A DNA stretch of 64,000 bases, taken from Hippasteria phrygiana (lineage: Eukaryota > Echinodermata > Asteroidea > Valvatida > Goniasteridae). This document shows positions 22,214 through 34,253 of this stretch, in pieces. Every line of letters begins with the position of its first letter. Within the stretch, counting starts at the first letter, position 1. The notes beneath the pieces are model-generated. The model was given only the letters and a program-made list of their open reading frames with translations. It ran no database searches and had not been told where the DNA came from. Position numbers and translations under genes: made by a program. The stretch spans positions 372,001 through 436,000 of the forward strand of contig JAZGUH010000071.1 in NCBI GenBank assembly GCA_037893225.1. Direction: 5' to 3'.

Positions 22214-22355
22214 AACTTTGGCATCATGTGGAGGACACTTGCTGTGTCGCAGATAGAGCCAGTGCCAACAACCATCCACACCTTCAGCTACCATCAACCA
22301 CATTGAGAGAGTGGGTTCAACATCTGCCTATTCCTTCTGTCATCTACTTATTCAG
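22214..22355 (+). CDS. Candidate penultimate coding exon, unknown protein
   Basis: The acceptor ttctcattcacag precedes the exon and TTCAG|GTTTGT ends it. Entering in phase 1 (two bases, then CTT TGG CAT CAT), one frame is open across the exon and reads LWHHVEDTCCVADRAS..., then ...REWVQHLPIPSVIYLF, leaving in phase 2. It joins in frame to 23253-23295, which supplies an ordinary stop codon. A preceding exon leaving in phase 1 was not identified. The residues PIPSVIYLFR plus the next exon's WIVIEEYM look like a hydrophobic helix near a C-terminus. I do not recognise the family. The exon could instead belong to an untranslated transcript. Confidence 0.4.
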
Positions 22356-23252
22356 GTTTGTAAAATCATTTGCCTTCATCAGAATGCAAAAGACTCGATC
22401 ATCCGTTAATTAAACCCTGCCCCTTTATGTACATAGGTATACACACACAGCTTTACATTCCATACCTAGTGTGGACATTCCTTTGTTTTCATGTAGTTAA
22501 GAAAAATGGAGACAAAAGCAAATTTTATATGCACTGTGAATGTTCTAACCCAAATTTTTGATAGTGATCCCCTTAAGTATTCCCCTCCATTTTACGACAG
22601 ATAACCCTGACACCAAAATGCCTCAAGCTGTTTTTCAGAGAGGGAGAAACCTTATGTGGACGTAGGCAAGTCCACATAAGGTTCAGGCTTCCTGCTTCGT
22701 GGGGACATCTTTTGTTCACAGGTCCACACAGTATGCAAGGTTAGAGCATATGTACACGTACATCAGACTTGCCTGACACGCATGTCGAACCATAGCTGGG
22801 CGGGGCTTAATAGATTGATCGATTGTGTGATCCGAACTTTAAAATAATAAATTTTGTAATGTATTTCATTATTAAATGGAACATCAAAAAGCTTTACCAC
22901 TGTTAGTAATAATGTCAGTAACCCGAGTGTATACTGCTACAGAAAACTTGAACACCCATATCCAACTCTGCACAGAATCAAAAGCTGGTGAATGAGTTCA
23001 ATCTGTTATTTTTTTGATGAACAGTTTTTTTTTTCTTAAAAAACTGAAGTAAACTTTGGGAAAAAGTAACATTTGCTACAAGAAAGTTTAGCCATTTTCC
23101 AGTCAAAACTGACTAGTTCCCCCCCCCCCCCCCCCCCCCCCGCTAAAAATAAACAAATAAAATTACACGTGAGTGCAGAAAAACTGTTGTACAATGTATT
23201 TGTATTGATGAATGTTTCTGACCTGATTTCTTTCTGACTTTATTTCCTACAG

Positions 23253-23295
23253 ATGGATCGTGATCGAGGAATATATGCAGCACCATGGCAGCTAG
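23253..23295 (+). CDS. Candidate terminal coding exon, unknown protein
   Basis: A strong polypyrimidine tract and acceptor (tttctgactttatttcctacag) precede it. Continuing phase 2 from 22355, the codon AGA is completed and the frame reads RWIVIEEYMQHHGS, then TAG at 23293-23295. The intron (22356-23252) has a GT-AG pair and contains a C homopolymer at about 23118-23141. The following 3.5 kb would be the 3' UTR. Confidence 0.4.
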
Positions 23296-24292
23296 CCTCA
23301 TTCATCTGACAATTTTTGGACACTGTTCGATGGAATTTGGCCAAGGAAAACAACAAATGACTGGTTTAAGCTAATTAGCTTCAGCCAACCAAAACTGACC
23401 TGACTTGAAATAGTCATGCTGGCTTCATTTTACCGAACGCGACTGACTCAACACCAGTCAGAACTTTTTGTTTGTATCTCTGGGACAATACTTGCTGGTT
23501 GCCCATCTCCATGGAAACGCAGGAAGAATGCACGATGCCTGTGTTTAATGCATTGATAGGAGGCAGGATACATGCGTGGAGTGGAGCTCATCATGCCCAT
23601 GTCATGACTCAGGAAGGAGATTGCAGTCCAGTTACATCATGACTTCATTTGTGAACTTATAATCGCATGATGAACTTTGTCAAAACTGTTTGTTGGAACC
23701 TCACAAAGGACTGCAGTGCCTGTGTTTGATCAGTTTGAACTCTTTTTGTAACTGCTTTCTATCCTTCAGAATTCTGTTGTGACAAAATATTTTGATGTTT
23801 GGCTTTCTGCTGAAATGTTTGCTATATACCAGTGTCATCACATTACATAGTATTATTTTGATTTCAGTGTTCTTCACAAACATGTATATATGACCTGGCA
23901 GCAAAAATGAACGGAAAGTCGCACTCTGGTTTTCTGAGCTACAAATTAACTGTATATTTAAAAACAAAAATCATTTTAAAGTTTTTAAACTGAATTCATT
24001 CCTGAAATATTTTTGGGGAAGATTTTTTTTTAACTTTGAGCTTCATTTTCTCAAAACAAGGGGTCCAGACTCTGACAACTCCAAAAGGTTGTATCAGGGG
24101 CTAGGAATGAGGTACCACACACAATGTATTAAATTAAAGCTTTTAACCTGTACTTTTAGGAAATACCATAATCATGATTATCAAATATTGTGACTTTCCA
24201 CCCATTTTGGGGTAACAGGTCACACAATTAATTGATGAGTATTTGAGGTCTGTCCCCATAGATTCCATAATGAGAATAAAAGGGAATTAAGC

Positions 24293-24975
24293 GACTGTAG
24301 CTTTTGACCATCTCACACGATCATTTGTCAGCAGACTGACTTTCCCGTCATGAGACAGGCTCAGTTGTTACATGACCATACTGCATGGTCACCTGACAAC
24401 AAGTGATTGTAGATTGCAGGAAGCTCCAGACCCAAGTCACGATTGAGGGTGGGGCAGCAGCCTCTGATGTTAGTGGCCTCCTTAACTCTACGTCGACTGT
24501 CGACAGGTTCAGTTCCCAGTCCATACATTGTCCTACTTCCACCTGATGTTCATTGACTGCTGATGAGTGTTGTTTTTTATGTTCCTTGAGTCGTTTCCCC
24601 AATCTAATGTTTGTCACAGGTCTTGCAGGGTGTCGTATAAATAAGGGGTAATATATGACATACCATGCAAGATATGACAGATACTACATCCGGGAATATT
24701 AGCACAAGCATTAGGGAAATGACTTGAGGAACAAACAAAATGACAATCATCAGCAGTAAATGAGCACCAGATGGAAGGCAGGACATTGTATGGACTGAAA
24801 TTCTGTCACCGTTTTGGGAACCGAACCTGCCGACATTCGACGTAAAGTCAAGGCAGCCACCCTACCCTCAATCATGACCCAGGCCCTGAGCTCCCTGTGA
24901 CAATGGAACCTGTCTCCTAACGGGGAAGTCAGTTTGCTGACGGACGATCATATAAGATTGTCGAAAGCTACAGTT
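24293..24975. mobile_element. Inverted-repeat (fold-back) element
   Basis: The left arm begins 'gcgactgtagcttttgacca' and the right arm ends with its inverted counterpart 'gaaagctacagttgc'. The GACTGACTTTCCCG / GGGGAAGTCAGT and GAGGGTGGGGCAGC / GGCAGCCACCCTACCCTC blocks also pair. Each arm holds a B-box-like GGTTC(A/G)GTTCCC. There is no protein. It could be two SINE copies in opposite orientation rather than one element. Confidence 0.6.
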
Positions 24976-25896
24976 GCTCAATTTTTCCCAAGTCCCAGTG
25001 AATGAAGTAATTTGTTCTTGTCATCGTGGAATCTCACATTCTATTGTCGTGTGTGTAATTATTTGGAGTGATTTCAGAACAAAAAAATCAGACCAAAACT
25101 GTTACAATATTTGTGGTTGTTTCTTCAAGGGACAAATCCTTCTTTTGGTTGTTACATGCATTTCAAGTGATATAAATAATTACATTTAGCTGTAATCACT
25201 CCAAAATGTTCTTGAATTTCTTCTGGCATGGAGAGACAAATTGTCTGCTGTGACTGAAAGTTTCTTCTACTAACGAAACATAGAAAAGTATTTTTGAATG
25301 AAAAAACACTACATATTGTGTAAGACTAAAAACCATTATTTTCGTAGTTAGAAAGGTCACCCAGACAATGTTCAAATATTCCAAGTCGCAAGATCAGCAT
25401 TGGGAGTGTCAATCCCATACATTGACTGCTGCACATCTGCGTCTCACTCCACACTGCAACAATGTCGCAATATGATTTTACGTACGCCTTAGGGTTAAAG
25501 ATGTCTTTGCTGCAATGTTTTTTATGTTAAACAGGCTATTAGTATTATTTTTTTGGCAATTTAGACCTGAAAATTGTTTCCCATTTTGAACCAACTTTCA
25601 TGTTACCAAAAAGAATTCAAATGATTGTATCTTAAGCTTTTTGTTCAATATGACTTCTCTCTTTTGTAATTATCGAAACAAATATTTGTACTGATACTGT
25701 CCAATTTGTCTTAGTATTGTTAGAACAGAATATTACTGTTTACAGATTAATCTTTATTGCTTTTAGTAACATCATTTTTTAGCTCTCAATTTTAAACTTG
25801 CATACTTTACCAAAATTTTTGAAATTTCAGTCCAAAAAAGTTTTCAAAACTGTTACTCATGATATCTAATGACTTTGCAAATTTTATTGAAAATAT

Positions 25897-26225
25897 GTGA
25901 CCCGCTCCAGAAAAAGGTGATATAAGTAGCGCTATGCATTTACGTGTAATGGCCCTTTCAACGTTGAGAGGGTGAATTTTTTGTCAAAATTCATTTTTTG
26001 TTTTTAATGACATCAAAGTTTCAGGTTTGGTGCAACAACAATGTTGATTTCAGTGAAAAAATAACCTTTTTAGAGTGCATTGTTCCATTGCATGTCCTTA
26101 GAACTAATTAATATCTCCAGAATGAAAAGGGCTTTGGGGCTCTATCATGTTTGCCTTTGCAAACATACATAAAACTAATTGTTCATATTTTGCGACATAA
26201 TATACCTTTTTCCAGAGTGGGTCAC
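25897..26225. mobile_element. MITE with GTGACCCGCTC ends
   Basis: The left end GTGACCCGCTCCAGAAAAAG and right end (reverse complement GTGACCCACTCTGGAAAAAG) form a terminal inverted repeat of about 20 bp with three mismatches, inside TAT/ATA flanks. Single ends of the same type are present at 20621 and 31055, within the segmental duplication. Confidence 0.7.
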
Positions 26226-26938
26226 ATATTTTCTTGTGTAGTGTTGGACAAATTTTACCCTGAAATGACTGTTAAGATGTCGAAACATTGTAATGTTAAA
26301 GGTATTTTCTTATGGAAGAGAAAGTTTACTGCTGAATAACTTGTCTTTATTTAATGAAAATGTAGCAGCATATTCTTAACCCATTTGCCTTTTTTGTTTG
26401 CGATGTTAAAATCTAAGATGTTTAATTTGTTTTGCAATTTACACCTGAAAATTGTTCCCCATTCTAAACCTTTTTCCGTAATTATCCAAACATCGGCCAT
26501 ACTATGGAAATATTTGTATTGATATTGTTCAAAGTTACTACACATCTTGTGCATAGAACAGGATATTACTTTTTATAGCTCTTAATTTCAGTTTGTACCT
26601 GTTGGTATTAGCAATTTTAACGAAATTGCTGTCACTGCTACATTCAATTTCTGACTTAAATCTTGTAATTAGTCGTCATCAATACTTATATTTCTTGCAG
26701 TACACAAGGTTTTCAAGTTAGGAATAATCAACAATGTATTTACTTTAAAAAAAGTTCAAAGATGTTAACTTATTTAATTGATTTGTGTTAAAATTACTGA
26801 TGGAAATAAAGACTCAACTTCAAGAAGATTTCACTGTAACTTTGTATATTTATTCAATCCTTTAAATAAAGTACATATTAATCTTAGATTAATTAGTTAT
26901 TTAACGGGGGAAACAAACTACCCATGTGTAGCCTATTG

Positions 26939-27411
<473 letters not shown>

Positions 27412-27554
27412 CAAGTTTGATTCCAATTGGACTTCGTTTTCAAATGAGACAAGTTGGACTACGTACAGAAATAGTGATTGCATATAGTCTCTTTATATAT
27501 GAACTTCATTTAGGCAAGACAAAAATTCAAAACCAAGTTCACCCAAGTAGTTTT

Positions 27555-27795
27555 CATTCTAGTGGTCTTTTTCTGGAACAACTTCCTCTTGGGATACGTC
27601 AAATCCATCGTTTACCGTTTGCAAGAGATCTACACCCCTCCAACAACAAGTAGAGGAAGCCCTTAGGAATATTCCCAAAGAAATGATTGATTGTTCGAGC
27701 AATGATGGACATGTACCGAAGAGCAGAAGTTTGTATTTATAATAAATAAAGGAGGTCATGTCAAGGGATCGACGCATTGCAAGACAGTATATTGA
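27555..27795 (+). pseudogene. Degraded mariner-type transposase, C-terminal part
   Basis: Three frames must be joined: the first gives FLLGYVKSIVYR..., the second VEEALRNIPKEMID, the third IVRAMMDMYRRAEVCIYNK and then, past a stop, GGHVKG. The order 'GYVKS-VY, EELRRI, M-RR---C----GGH' is the known C-terminal signature of mariner-like DDE transposases, just after the last catalytic acidic residue. Frameshifts and stops make it a dead copy. Its N-terminal half is not visible because the (CAA)n tract abuts it on the left. Confidence 0.6.
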
Positions 27796-28826
27796 AAACT
27801 TTGCCCTAAAACCTGAGAGATTTGGATACTTAATTCAAAAACATGTTTTAAAAAAGAACAGTTGAGTAACATTTTGTTTGAAAATAACATTTTATTTGAT
27901 AGTTTATTTTAATAAATTGCATATTCGATCATGTATAACGCAGCATTAATCCCTTCCAACAATACGGTCGATAATCTATTCCTTGCCTTCGCGCTTCTGT
28001 TGACGGACTGTCCAATTGACCCCCGACTTTGTTCCAGAAAAAGGTCCCTGGAATGAAAACTACTGGACTGAATCGGGTGAACTTGGTATCATATTTCATC
28101 GAGAAAGATTCGCCATCCATCCAAACTCATGACTGAAAATAGGCCCTTTTTTTTTTGACCACTCTGTATAGATTCATTATCCATCTCGCAGCCTTCGGAA
28201 TGCAGAAGTACTACATTCTTGTGCCTTTCACTTACTGCTCACAAGATAATACTAAAAAAAACCACCATAAATACAAATGTTGTCCAGAAGACAGAAAGCA
28301 CTTTATGACATTACAGTTCAAGCTGATCAGTGACATGGGCACTGCAGCAAAATGACCCTGGCAGGAGTCAAGCGCAAAGTCTTTAAAGTTCTGGCCACAA
28401 GAAAAATACGTCCGGAGGATTGGCCACGTTAACGCGATCAAGTTCACAACGCCATGATATAACTGGACTGCAATCAGGTGGTGGACACCAGCAGTTGTCA
28501 CAGAAATATTCAGACGGGGTTGGGTCATCAGGAAATAATCTTGACCTCATTTCTGAAGTCAGGTTAAGTTTGGGTTGGCTCAAGCAATGTTCTTCAGATC
28601 CAGTTCGTTTTGTTTTCCTCACTGAAATTCCATCCACTCTACAGCTAGGCTGTAAAGTGTCCACTATCTCACACGAATCAAGAAAATGGCTGCCATGGTG
28701 CTGTGTACATTCCATAGTCATGATCCATCTGTACATGGACAAAAATGTTAGAACAAAAATTCTACATTAACAGTTTGTCTGACATCAAAAACTGTTTGTT
28801 TTTTTTGGGAGGGGGTAGGTGTCTAC

Positions 28827-29040
28827 CAGGGCTGTAGTCGAGTCCCTGCAAGTCCTTTCACAAGTCCTTTCGCAAGTCCAGTCACAAGTCCTTTCATAAA
28901 GCCAGTCACAAGTAACTGGATGAACAATGACAAATGCCTTTGTCAAAGCTCATTTGAATAGCTTGTGATTGGAATTGGGACTGGAGGGTTTGTGATGGAC
29001 TTAATTGCAGGGACTTGTGATGGACTCGACTACAGCCCTG
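28827..29040. mobile_element. hAT MITE with perfect 8-bp target duplication
   Basis: The 19-bp ends CAGGGCTGTAGTCGAGTCC are mirrored perfectly at the right. GTGTCTAC is duplicated at 28819-28826 and 29041-29048. The duplication fits the nTnnnnAn preference of Ac-type hAT elements. It is 214 bp long with no coding capacity. A second copy is at 31482-31675. Confidence 0.92.
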
Positions 29041-29501
29041 GTGTCTACTTTCAAAAACTTTGACTGGTTCAACTCTGTTAAAGTTTTGCATGCTGCAACA
29101 TACAACAGCGGAAGAACTGGGGGGGGGGGGGAGGATGGCCCCCCACTTTTGGCAGTTTCATATAAAGAAAAACAGAGGGCAGAAGCCGGCCGGCACCGGG
29201 GCTGCTTTTGCTCAAAAGTGTCTCAAGCATTTTGTCTTTAATACCTTAATTTGTGTGTGGGATTGGGAGTGCAGCTCTTACACAACTACAGTATATTACA
29301 AATGTTTGTTTGAACCTAGCTTGACGATCAATAAGTCCTTCATGATGACACTTCTGTCCACCCAGGAGAAATGTCATGGGCAAAAAACAATAACTGTAGA
29401 GCTGGTAATTTTGTTAAGTACCACAACAGTGAAGTGTCAAAAGGGTGTTTTGGCAGGGAATTGTTCCTAAAGGTGTTACGCTCAATGACAATTTCTGTTA
29501 C

Positions 29502-29723
29502 AATAAGCCAGTTCGGAATCTTAAAGGTCAAGGGTTATTCAGGATAAAATAGCGGATGTAATGTCACGCCATTCGCGAATGCCCATTCTGATTGATTTGA
29601 ACATGTGCGCGTTGTTCGACCACCTTTTGCGTTCACACGCGCGCATTAGGTATGACCACGCGGGTCATTCGGGATAAAATGTTATCGTGCACATGCGCAG
29701 TTGAAATACCAAACTGGCTTATT
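29502..29723. mobile_element. MITE with AATAAGCCAGTT ends, copy 1
   Basis: The ends AATAAGCCAGTTCGGAATC and (reverse complement) AATAAGCCAGTTTGGTATT surround a body holding 'gggataaaat' twice in opposite orientation and the 'gcccattctgatt' block. The inverted copy 62528-62751 matches along its length. Confidence 0.75.
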
Positions 29724-30609
29724 GCCAGCTGAATCGAGCAGGTTGCTAAATATACGAACCTGAATAGGTCAGCCAGTATAGAACCAGGAGGAATCAGCAA
29801 GAAGCTGTTGAACCCTCTCCCCAGCACAGTAGTTGATCAGATGACGCCACTCCTTGCCAAGTAGATGGTAGCTGATCAAGGTGTGGATGGTTATTTGCAC
29901 TGGCTGTATCTGCAAACTTCAGATCGATGTTGGGTGTGTCAGGTCAGGTGACACTCGAATCATCCCAAGTCAGGTTCGGTTTGAGTTGGCTCAAGAATTG
30001 TGTTTTATTGATCTAGTCCATTTGGTTGTTTTTCTCACTGAAATTCCATCCCCTGTAAGGTAGGCTGCAAAAGTGTCTACGTCACACCAATCATCAAATG
30101 AGGCCACCATTGTGCTGTGTATACATCCCGTAGTCATGATCCATCTGTACATGATACAAAGTCACAGAGAAATCATGTCAGAACAATAATTAAATTCAAT
30201 GCAATACTATTGGCATTAACTTTTGTTAACTTGGGGTGTTAACTTTCCAAAAACTTTGAGTGGTTCAACTCTGTTACAAGTTTCGCATAGATCTGCATGC
30301 TGCATGCTGCATGCTTTCTATTACTTTCATTTATGGAACTAGTGCATGGGTGATTGAGTGTGTAAGAGTGATGACCCTGATTAAAAATGTTCGTTCAAAC
30401 CCAGTCCATTGATCATGGTGTTGATGTCCTTGAGCAAGATACTTTGCTACAAATGCTTGTGTCCACCCAGGAGTAAATGCACAGGGTAACATTAGGGGAG
30501 AGTTAGTTATTTTGTGAGGTATAATATGAAAAGGGTCATCAAAAAGGTCTTTGAGCAGGGCAATGCTTCAGAGGGAGTTCACTCATTGCCTATACAGAGG
30601 TTAAAAGTA

Positions 30610-31054
30610 ATAATGGTTGTGAAGCTATTCAATGCTAAGTACAATAAACACCAATGAGGCCCAACAAAAAATTGTGTTCTCCTCAGACAGGTAAAATTTG
30701 AAAAGAGGGTCGGTCGGACTTCTTGAATCACCAAGAAGCAAACCAAGTGGAAGTATTCTAAATTTTGGGTTCATATCAACCGATTGAATGAGATATGACT
30801 AAGTTTTTGAGATTTGAAGGTTTGCATGGCGAAAGGGCACTAGATTAGAATAACTGGTTTGCTGTAGCACCATGTAATCAATCTCTTTTGTGAGTTTGTG
30901 TGGTTCTCCCTGCCGATTTTTCCCATTGTTTTTTTTTTTTTTGGCCTAATGAGGGAGGGGTGTCTATCGTTGACTTTTTGTTTTTATTGCTACATGTCTG
31001 GCAAGTCAACCCAACCACCATTTCCTCACAATCACAACACACAGAATATCAGAA
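30610..31054. other. No supported feature
   Basis: Unique-looking DNA between the direct duplication and copy 3 of the segmental duplication. It has T-rich tracts but no recognisable gene or repeat boundary. Confidence 0.5.
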
Positions 31055-32211
31055 ATGTGACCCACTCTGGAAAATGACCTGGAATTTTGGATAATTTTTA
31101 ACTTGAGATCTCATTCTGGTTCTTGGAATCATTCAAGTTAAAAGAAAAACAAATTTAAGGAACTGTGTTACAACTAGCTGTGCCAGAATGAATAGAGGAA
31201 TTTCACATAGCCCCTTCTGCGCACTTCCGGGTTGAAAGCGAGAATGTCAGTGGCAAACAAAACAAGGCTTTTCAGCACATTCATTCATGCATGAATTAAT
31301 CAGGCCATAAAAGAAAGCGCAGGCGCACGGTCAGCATAAAGTTGTTTACTGTGACATTGAGATCCTCGTTTTCGAACGCGGAAGTGCGCAGATCGGCGCT
31401 TAACTCGTCGTTGTGGGATTCCTCTATCAAGGCGTCTACAAATTCCTTGCACTCTCTGCACAAAATCACCAGTTAGGTTGTCAGAGCTGTAGTCAAGTCC
31501 CTGCAAGTCCTTTCACAAGTCCTTTCGTAAGTCCAGTCACAAGTCCTTTCATAAAGCTGGTCACAAGTAACTGGATGAACAATGAAAAAGGGAATACCTT
31601 TGTCAAAGCTCATTTGAATAGCTTGTGATTGGAATTAGGACTGGAGGGCTTGTGATGGACTCGACTACATCCCTGCAGGTTGTCTGGGTTTTTTTTTTTC
31701 TCTTAATTCTACCTCTGCCGACACTGGTTCAAATCCTGACAGGGTTTACTTATGGTTTCCCCAAAGCTATTTCTTGGGTTTTCCTCACATACCTTCAACT
31801 GAATGTCGTTTATCTCTAACAATAGCTATGACATTGACAAAGTTTTCTTTTCTGCAAATTTGTGGTTCAATTCCAGAATGAACGGAGCAACAGAAATTTA
31901 TTGATTCAATAACTTGTTCCCCAGGGTCGGTCAAAGAGTAAAAGAAAGAGAAACACAGAATGCATGACTCATTCAACTCTAAGAAATGACTCCTTTTGAG
32001 AAACTTGTGATGAACTCCTTAGTCTAGTTGTTTGCACAGCTCAATTGAGCACTCATGATTGAAACAAAAGGGTTAGTTTACCTCAGTGCACAAGCTTGCT
32101 TCGGCTGAATCTTGTTCGAGATGAATCTTGCTTGGCTGGCCAACGAATGAGCTGCTGCGATCCAGGGGTCTTGTGCATTTTTCATGGCTCAATTGGCTGA
32201 AACAAAAAGGT
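31055..32211 (-). repeat. Segmental duplication, copy 3 (minus orientation)
   Basis: This is the reverse-complement relative of about 19950-20650: the 'gtgacccactctgg' end, 'cttggaatcattcaagttaa', the SINE fragment, 'gaacaagttattgaat', the 'ctcaattgagc' module and the 'gcaagcttgtgcactgaggt' module all appear in inverted order. It is interrupted by a hAT MITE (31482-31675) and continues beyond the 32220-33895 element at 33904. Confidence 0.7.
31482..31675. mobile_element. hAT MITE, second copy
   Basis: Same ends as 28827-29040 (CAGAGCTGTAGTCAAGTCC here, with three changes). Flanks TAGGTTGT (31474-31481) and CAGGTTGT (31676-31683) are a target duplication with one mismatch. Confidence 0.88.
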
Positions 32212-32219
32212 GTTATTAG

Positions 32220-33895
32220 CAGGGTTGTTTGATTTAAATCACTCGATTTAAATCATTGGAAAAACATCAAAAAAATCACGTTTTGATTTTTGTATAATTT
32301 GTTATTTTCTTTATGTAAAAACAATTTCTGTTATTCAAACCGAACTGTCATTAACTTTAAATCGCTTATACTCACTCTAAAGGGATGTATAAGGCCAGTT
32401 TCCTGAAATAGTGTACTACTACCGGTATATTTATCTTGTGTATAATGCATATGATTCTGAAGTACATTGTGTGTGTAATGTATGTACATGTATATGATAC
32501 AGTATTCCTCTCTTACATGTATAGGTTTAAATAATCAATTTTATCACTAAATGATCAAATTATTTATAAGCAGCAAATTTTGTGTGGTGCAAAGGATGGC
32601 AATACTGCAGGTAATAACAGCTCGCTGTGCCTCCATTACATGTACTTTGTTATGGAGAATTTTGTACACGAAAACCCATAGAAGGATTTGTGACAAAAGT
32701 GGGATTCTGTAATCCGGAGAATAGCCAAGCAAATGCCACAAATTCCAACCAATTGCTGAGAAGGCTGGGAAGGGTAACCAGCCAATCAGAGATCTTGTTA
32801 TGTGATACTTGGCATGGCCTGGCTGTGGGCCAATGAGTAGTAGGGTTGGTTATTGACATCCTAGAGGTAGAAAGTTTAGGCGGGAAGAAAAATTTGCTAT
32901 GCTGTCACTTTTGTCTCAGCCTCAGAAGGAACAACTTGTATATTCATTTACTTTGCAAATTTTAATTTTTTATTTTTATATTAAGGATCTTTAAGCTTGG
33001 TTTTTGACATACTTTGGCGGATCATCATATGGACTAACATTTCAGGCGCCAATTTGTTGCCAAAACATTGTACTACAATTGACAACTGCTCTGGTGGTGG
33101 AAATTGGTGCTGATCACTATTAGAGGGAATTTTCTGCAGGGAGTAAGCTTGGATTTCGGTTGCTTAGTTTGTGAACAGTGTTGAATATGCCGCGGCAAAA
33201 ACGGCCTGCACCACCACCGGCACGTTTTGAGGAGAAGGGTTGCGGCACAAGGCCGACGAAGCGCCAGCGTCGAGCTGAACAACAAGCAGCTGGCCCAGAG
33301 GGTACTATTGAGCCATCTCAAGGTATAGGGCAGGGTAGTAGTAATATATGTAGTACTAGCGGTGATACTGGTTTCATTAATGTTCACGATCACCCAACCT
33401 TATCCTTTGCGACAAATATAAATAGGCCTGTTATATCTGATGCGGCCGCTTACGGGTCTAGTGCGGCCAACGTCGACGAGCCATTAATTCCATCCGTTGT
33501 CACCCCTCTGGGATACCATGTTCCATTGGCAATTAAAGAAAAAATTTGGAATAGTTGCTATGTCGATATGGCGGCGCTGTATCAGGAGCCTGCAGCGGCC
33601 GCTGTTGGTAGGGCGGAGGAGGAGGAATTCTCCCTTACAGGTTTAAATAACTCATGCATGTTGTAATGCGCCTATCAATTGATACCCCCGACCTGACCTA
33701 ACCCCCTCCCCCGACCCGACCCCCGCTCCCCCCGCCCTTCCCTTCCCCGATTTCAGTACTGATTTCATGAACAATTGTGTGTGGTTATACACTTGACTTT
33801 CAATGATGGTCATTTGAATTGACTTATTTGAAACAAAAGTTTTATGCCAATTTTTTTGATTTTTTTTTTTTAAATCATGATTTTGATCAACCCTG
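32220..33895. mobile_element. hAT element with 8-bp target duplication, carries an ORF
   Basis: The ends are CAGGGTTG...CAACCCTG, with subterminal GATTTAAATCA palindromes on the left and a related gattttgatc/aaatcatga block on the right. GTTATTAG is duplicated at 32212-32219 and 33896-33903 and fits nTnnnnAn, the Ac-type hAT preference. It sits inside segmental duplication copy 3. At 1676 bp it is too short for a hAT transposase, and none is recognisable. It contains the GC-richer ORF 33187-33666. Confidence 0.88.
33187..33666 (+). CDS. ORF inside the hAT element, possibly a captured N-terminal exon
   Basis: 159 codons from ATG 33187 to TAA. The N-terminal third is basic and rich in Pro, Arg and Gln (MPRQKRPAPPPARFEEKG), with a bipartite-looking basic stretch (PTKRQRR). 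The last third contains LGYHVPLAIKEKIWNSCYVD, a pattern (LG-HVP---KEKIW---YVD) I associate with short N-terminal regions of proteins from tyrosine-recombinase retroelements in marine invertebrates; that link is from memory and is only moderately sure. The frame ends soon after a possible splice donor (TTACAG|GTTTAA), so it may be a first exon trapped by the transposon. Base composition is clearly richer in G+C than the rest of the element. It is not a hAT transposase. Confidence 0.45.
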   Translation: MPRQKRPAPPPARFEEKGCGTRPTKRQRRAEQQAAGPEGTIEPSQGIGQGSSNICSTSGDTGFINVHDHPTLSFATNINRPVISDAAAYGSSAANVDEPLIPSVVTPLGYHVPLAIKEKIWNSCYVDMAALYQEPAAAAVGRAEEEEFSLTGLNNSCML

Positions 33896-33903
33896 GTTAT
33901 TAG

Positions 33904-34140
33904 TTTACCTTGAGCATGCTTGCTTGCACGAGATGTACCTTGCTTGGGCTGGGGACGACTCTTTCGATGCAGGGTCTTGTGCAGTTCATAGCTGCAATAC
34001 AAAGGGTTAGTTTACCTCAGTGAACATGCAAATCTTGTCCCCGGCCCCCGGACTCTCCGCCAACTGCACAACTATGGGGCTCCTACCATCGTCATTCTGT
34101 GGAAATATAAAGAATATGGGCATGTGAAACTAAAGTTTCA
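33904..34140 (-). pseudogene. Two exon-like modules of the duplicated family
   Basis: On the minus strand, 'tttatatttccacag' precedes a module (about 34119 down to 34022) that is open in one frame (DDGRSPIVVQLAESPGAG...) and ends ACTGAG|GTAAAC. After only about 20 bp, 'ttgtattgcag' precedes a second module (ELHKTLHRKSRPQPKQ in one frame). The gap is too short for a normal animal intron, and direct read-through meets a stop. The splice-like words are conserved between copies, which suggests that they come from a spliced ancestor. Confidence 0.4.
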
Positions 34141-34253
34141 ATGCTAACTGCAACAGTTGATGCCTGTAAATTATTCAAGTTACTTTTATAACTTAATCGC
34201 GTCTCTAGTACTTTGTCCCCTCCCCCACCCCCTGTTTTTTTCCCCGTTATCCT

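Larger units (their letters stand above)
23296..26830 (+). other. Probable long 3' UTR or intergenic DNA
   Basis: There are no supported ORFs. AATAAA at 26805-26810 is the best-placed polyadenylation signal if the 22.2-23.3 kb exons are real; earlier AATAAA words also occur (near 24273). The stretch contains a fold-back element (24293-24975) and a MITE (25897-26225), so transcription through it would include inverted-repeat RNA. Confidence 0.35.
28520..30600. repeat. Direct duplication (28520-29490 and 29940-30600)
   Basis: Paired blocks run in order: 'ggttggctcaag', 'cactgaaattccatcc', 'catagtcatgatccatctgtacatg', 'ctttgaStggttcaactctg' and 'tgtccacccaggagWaa'. The first copy contains a hAT MITE (28827-29040) absent from the second, which serves as an empty site. 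The longest ORF here (28383-28742, minus) falls in the repeated part and is broken in the second copy. Confidence 0.7.

Noticed and set aside
27929..28120. Minus-strand ORF (MDGESFSMKYDTKFTRF and onward)
   Set aside because: Short, no recognised family, and no convincing splice sites or neighbours; it may be part of a transposon relic but cannot be supported.
28383..28742. 119-codon minus-strand ORF with several Cys and Pro residues
   Set aside because: It lies in a directly duplicated segment, the second copy is interrupted, and no domain or splice context could be supported.
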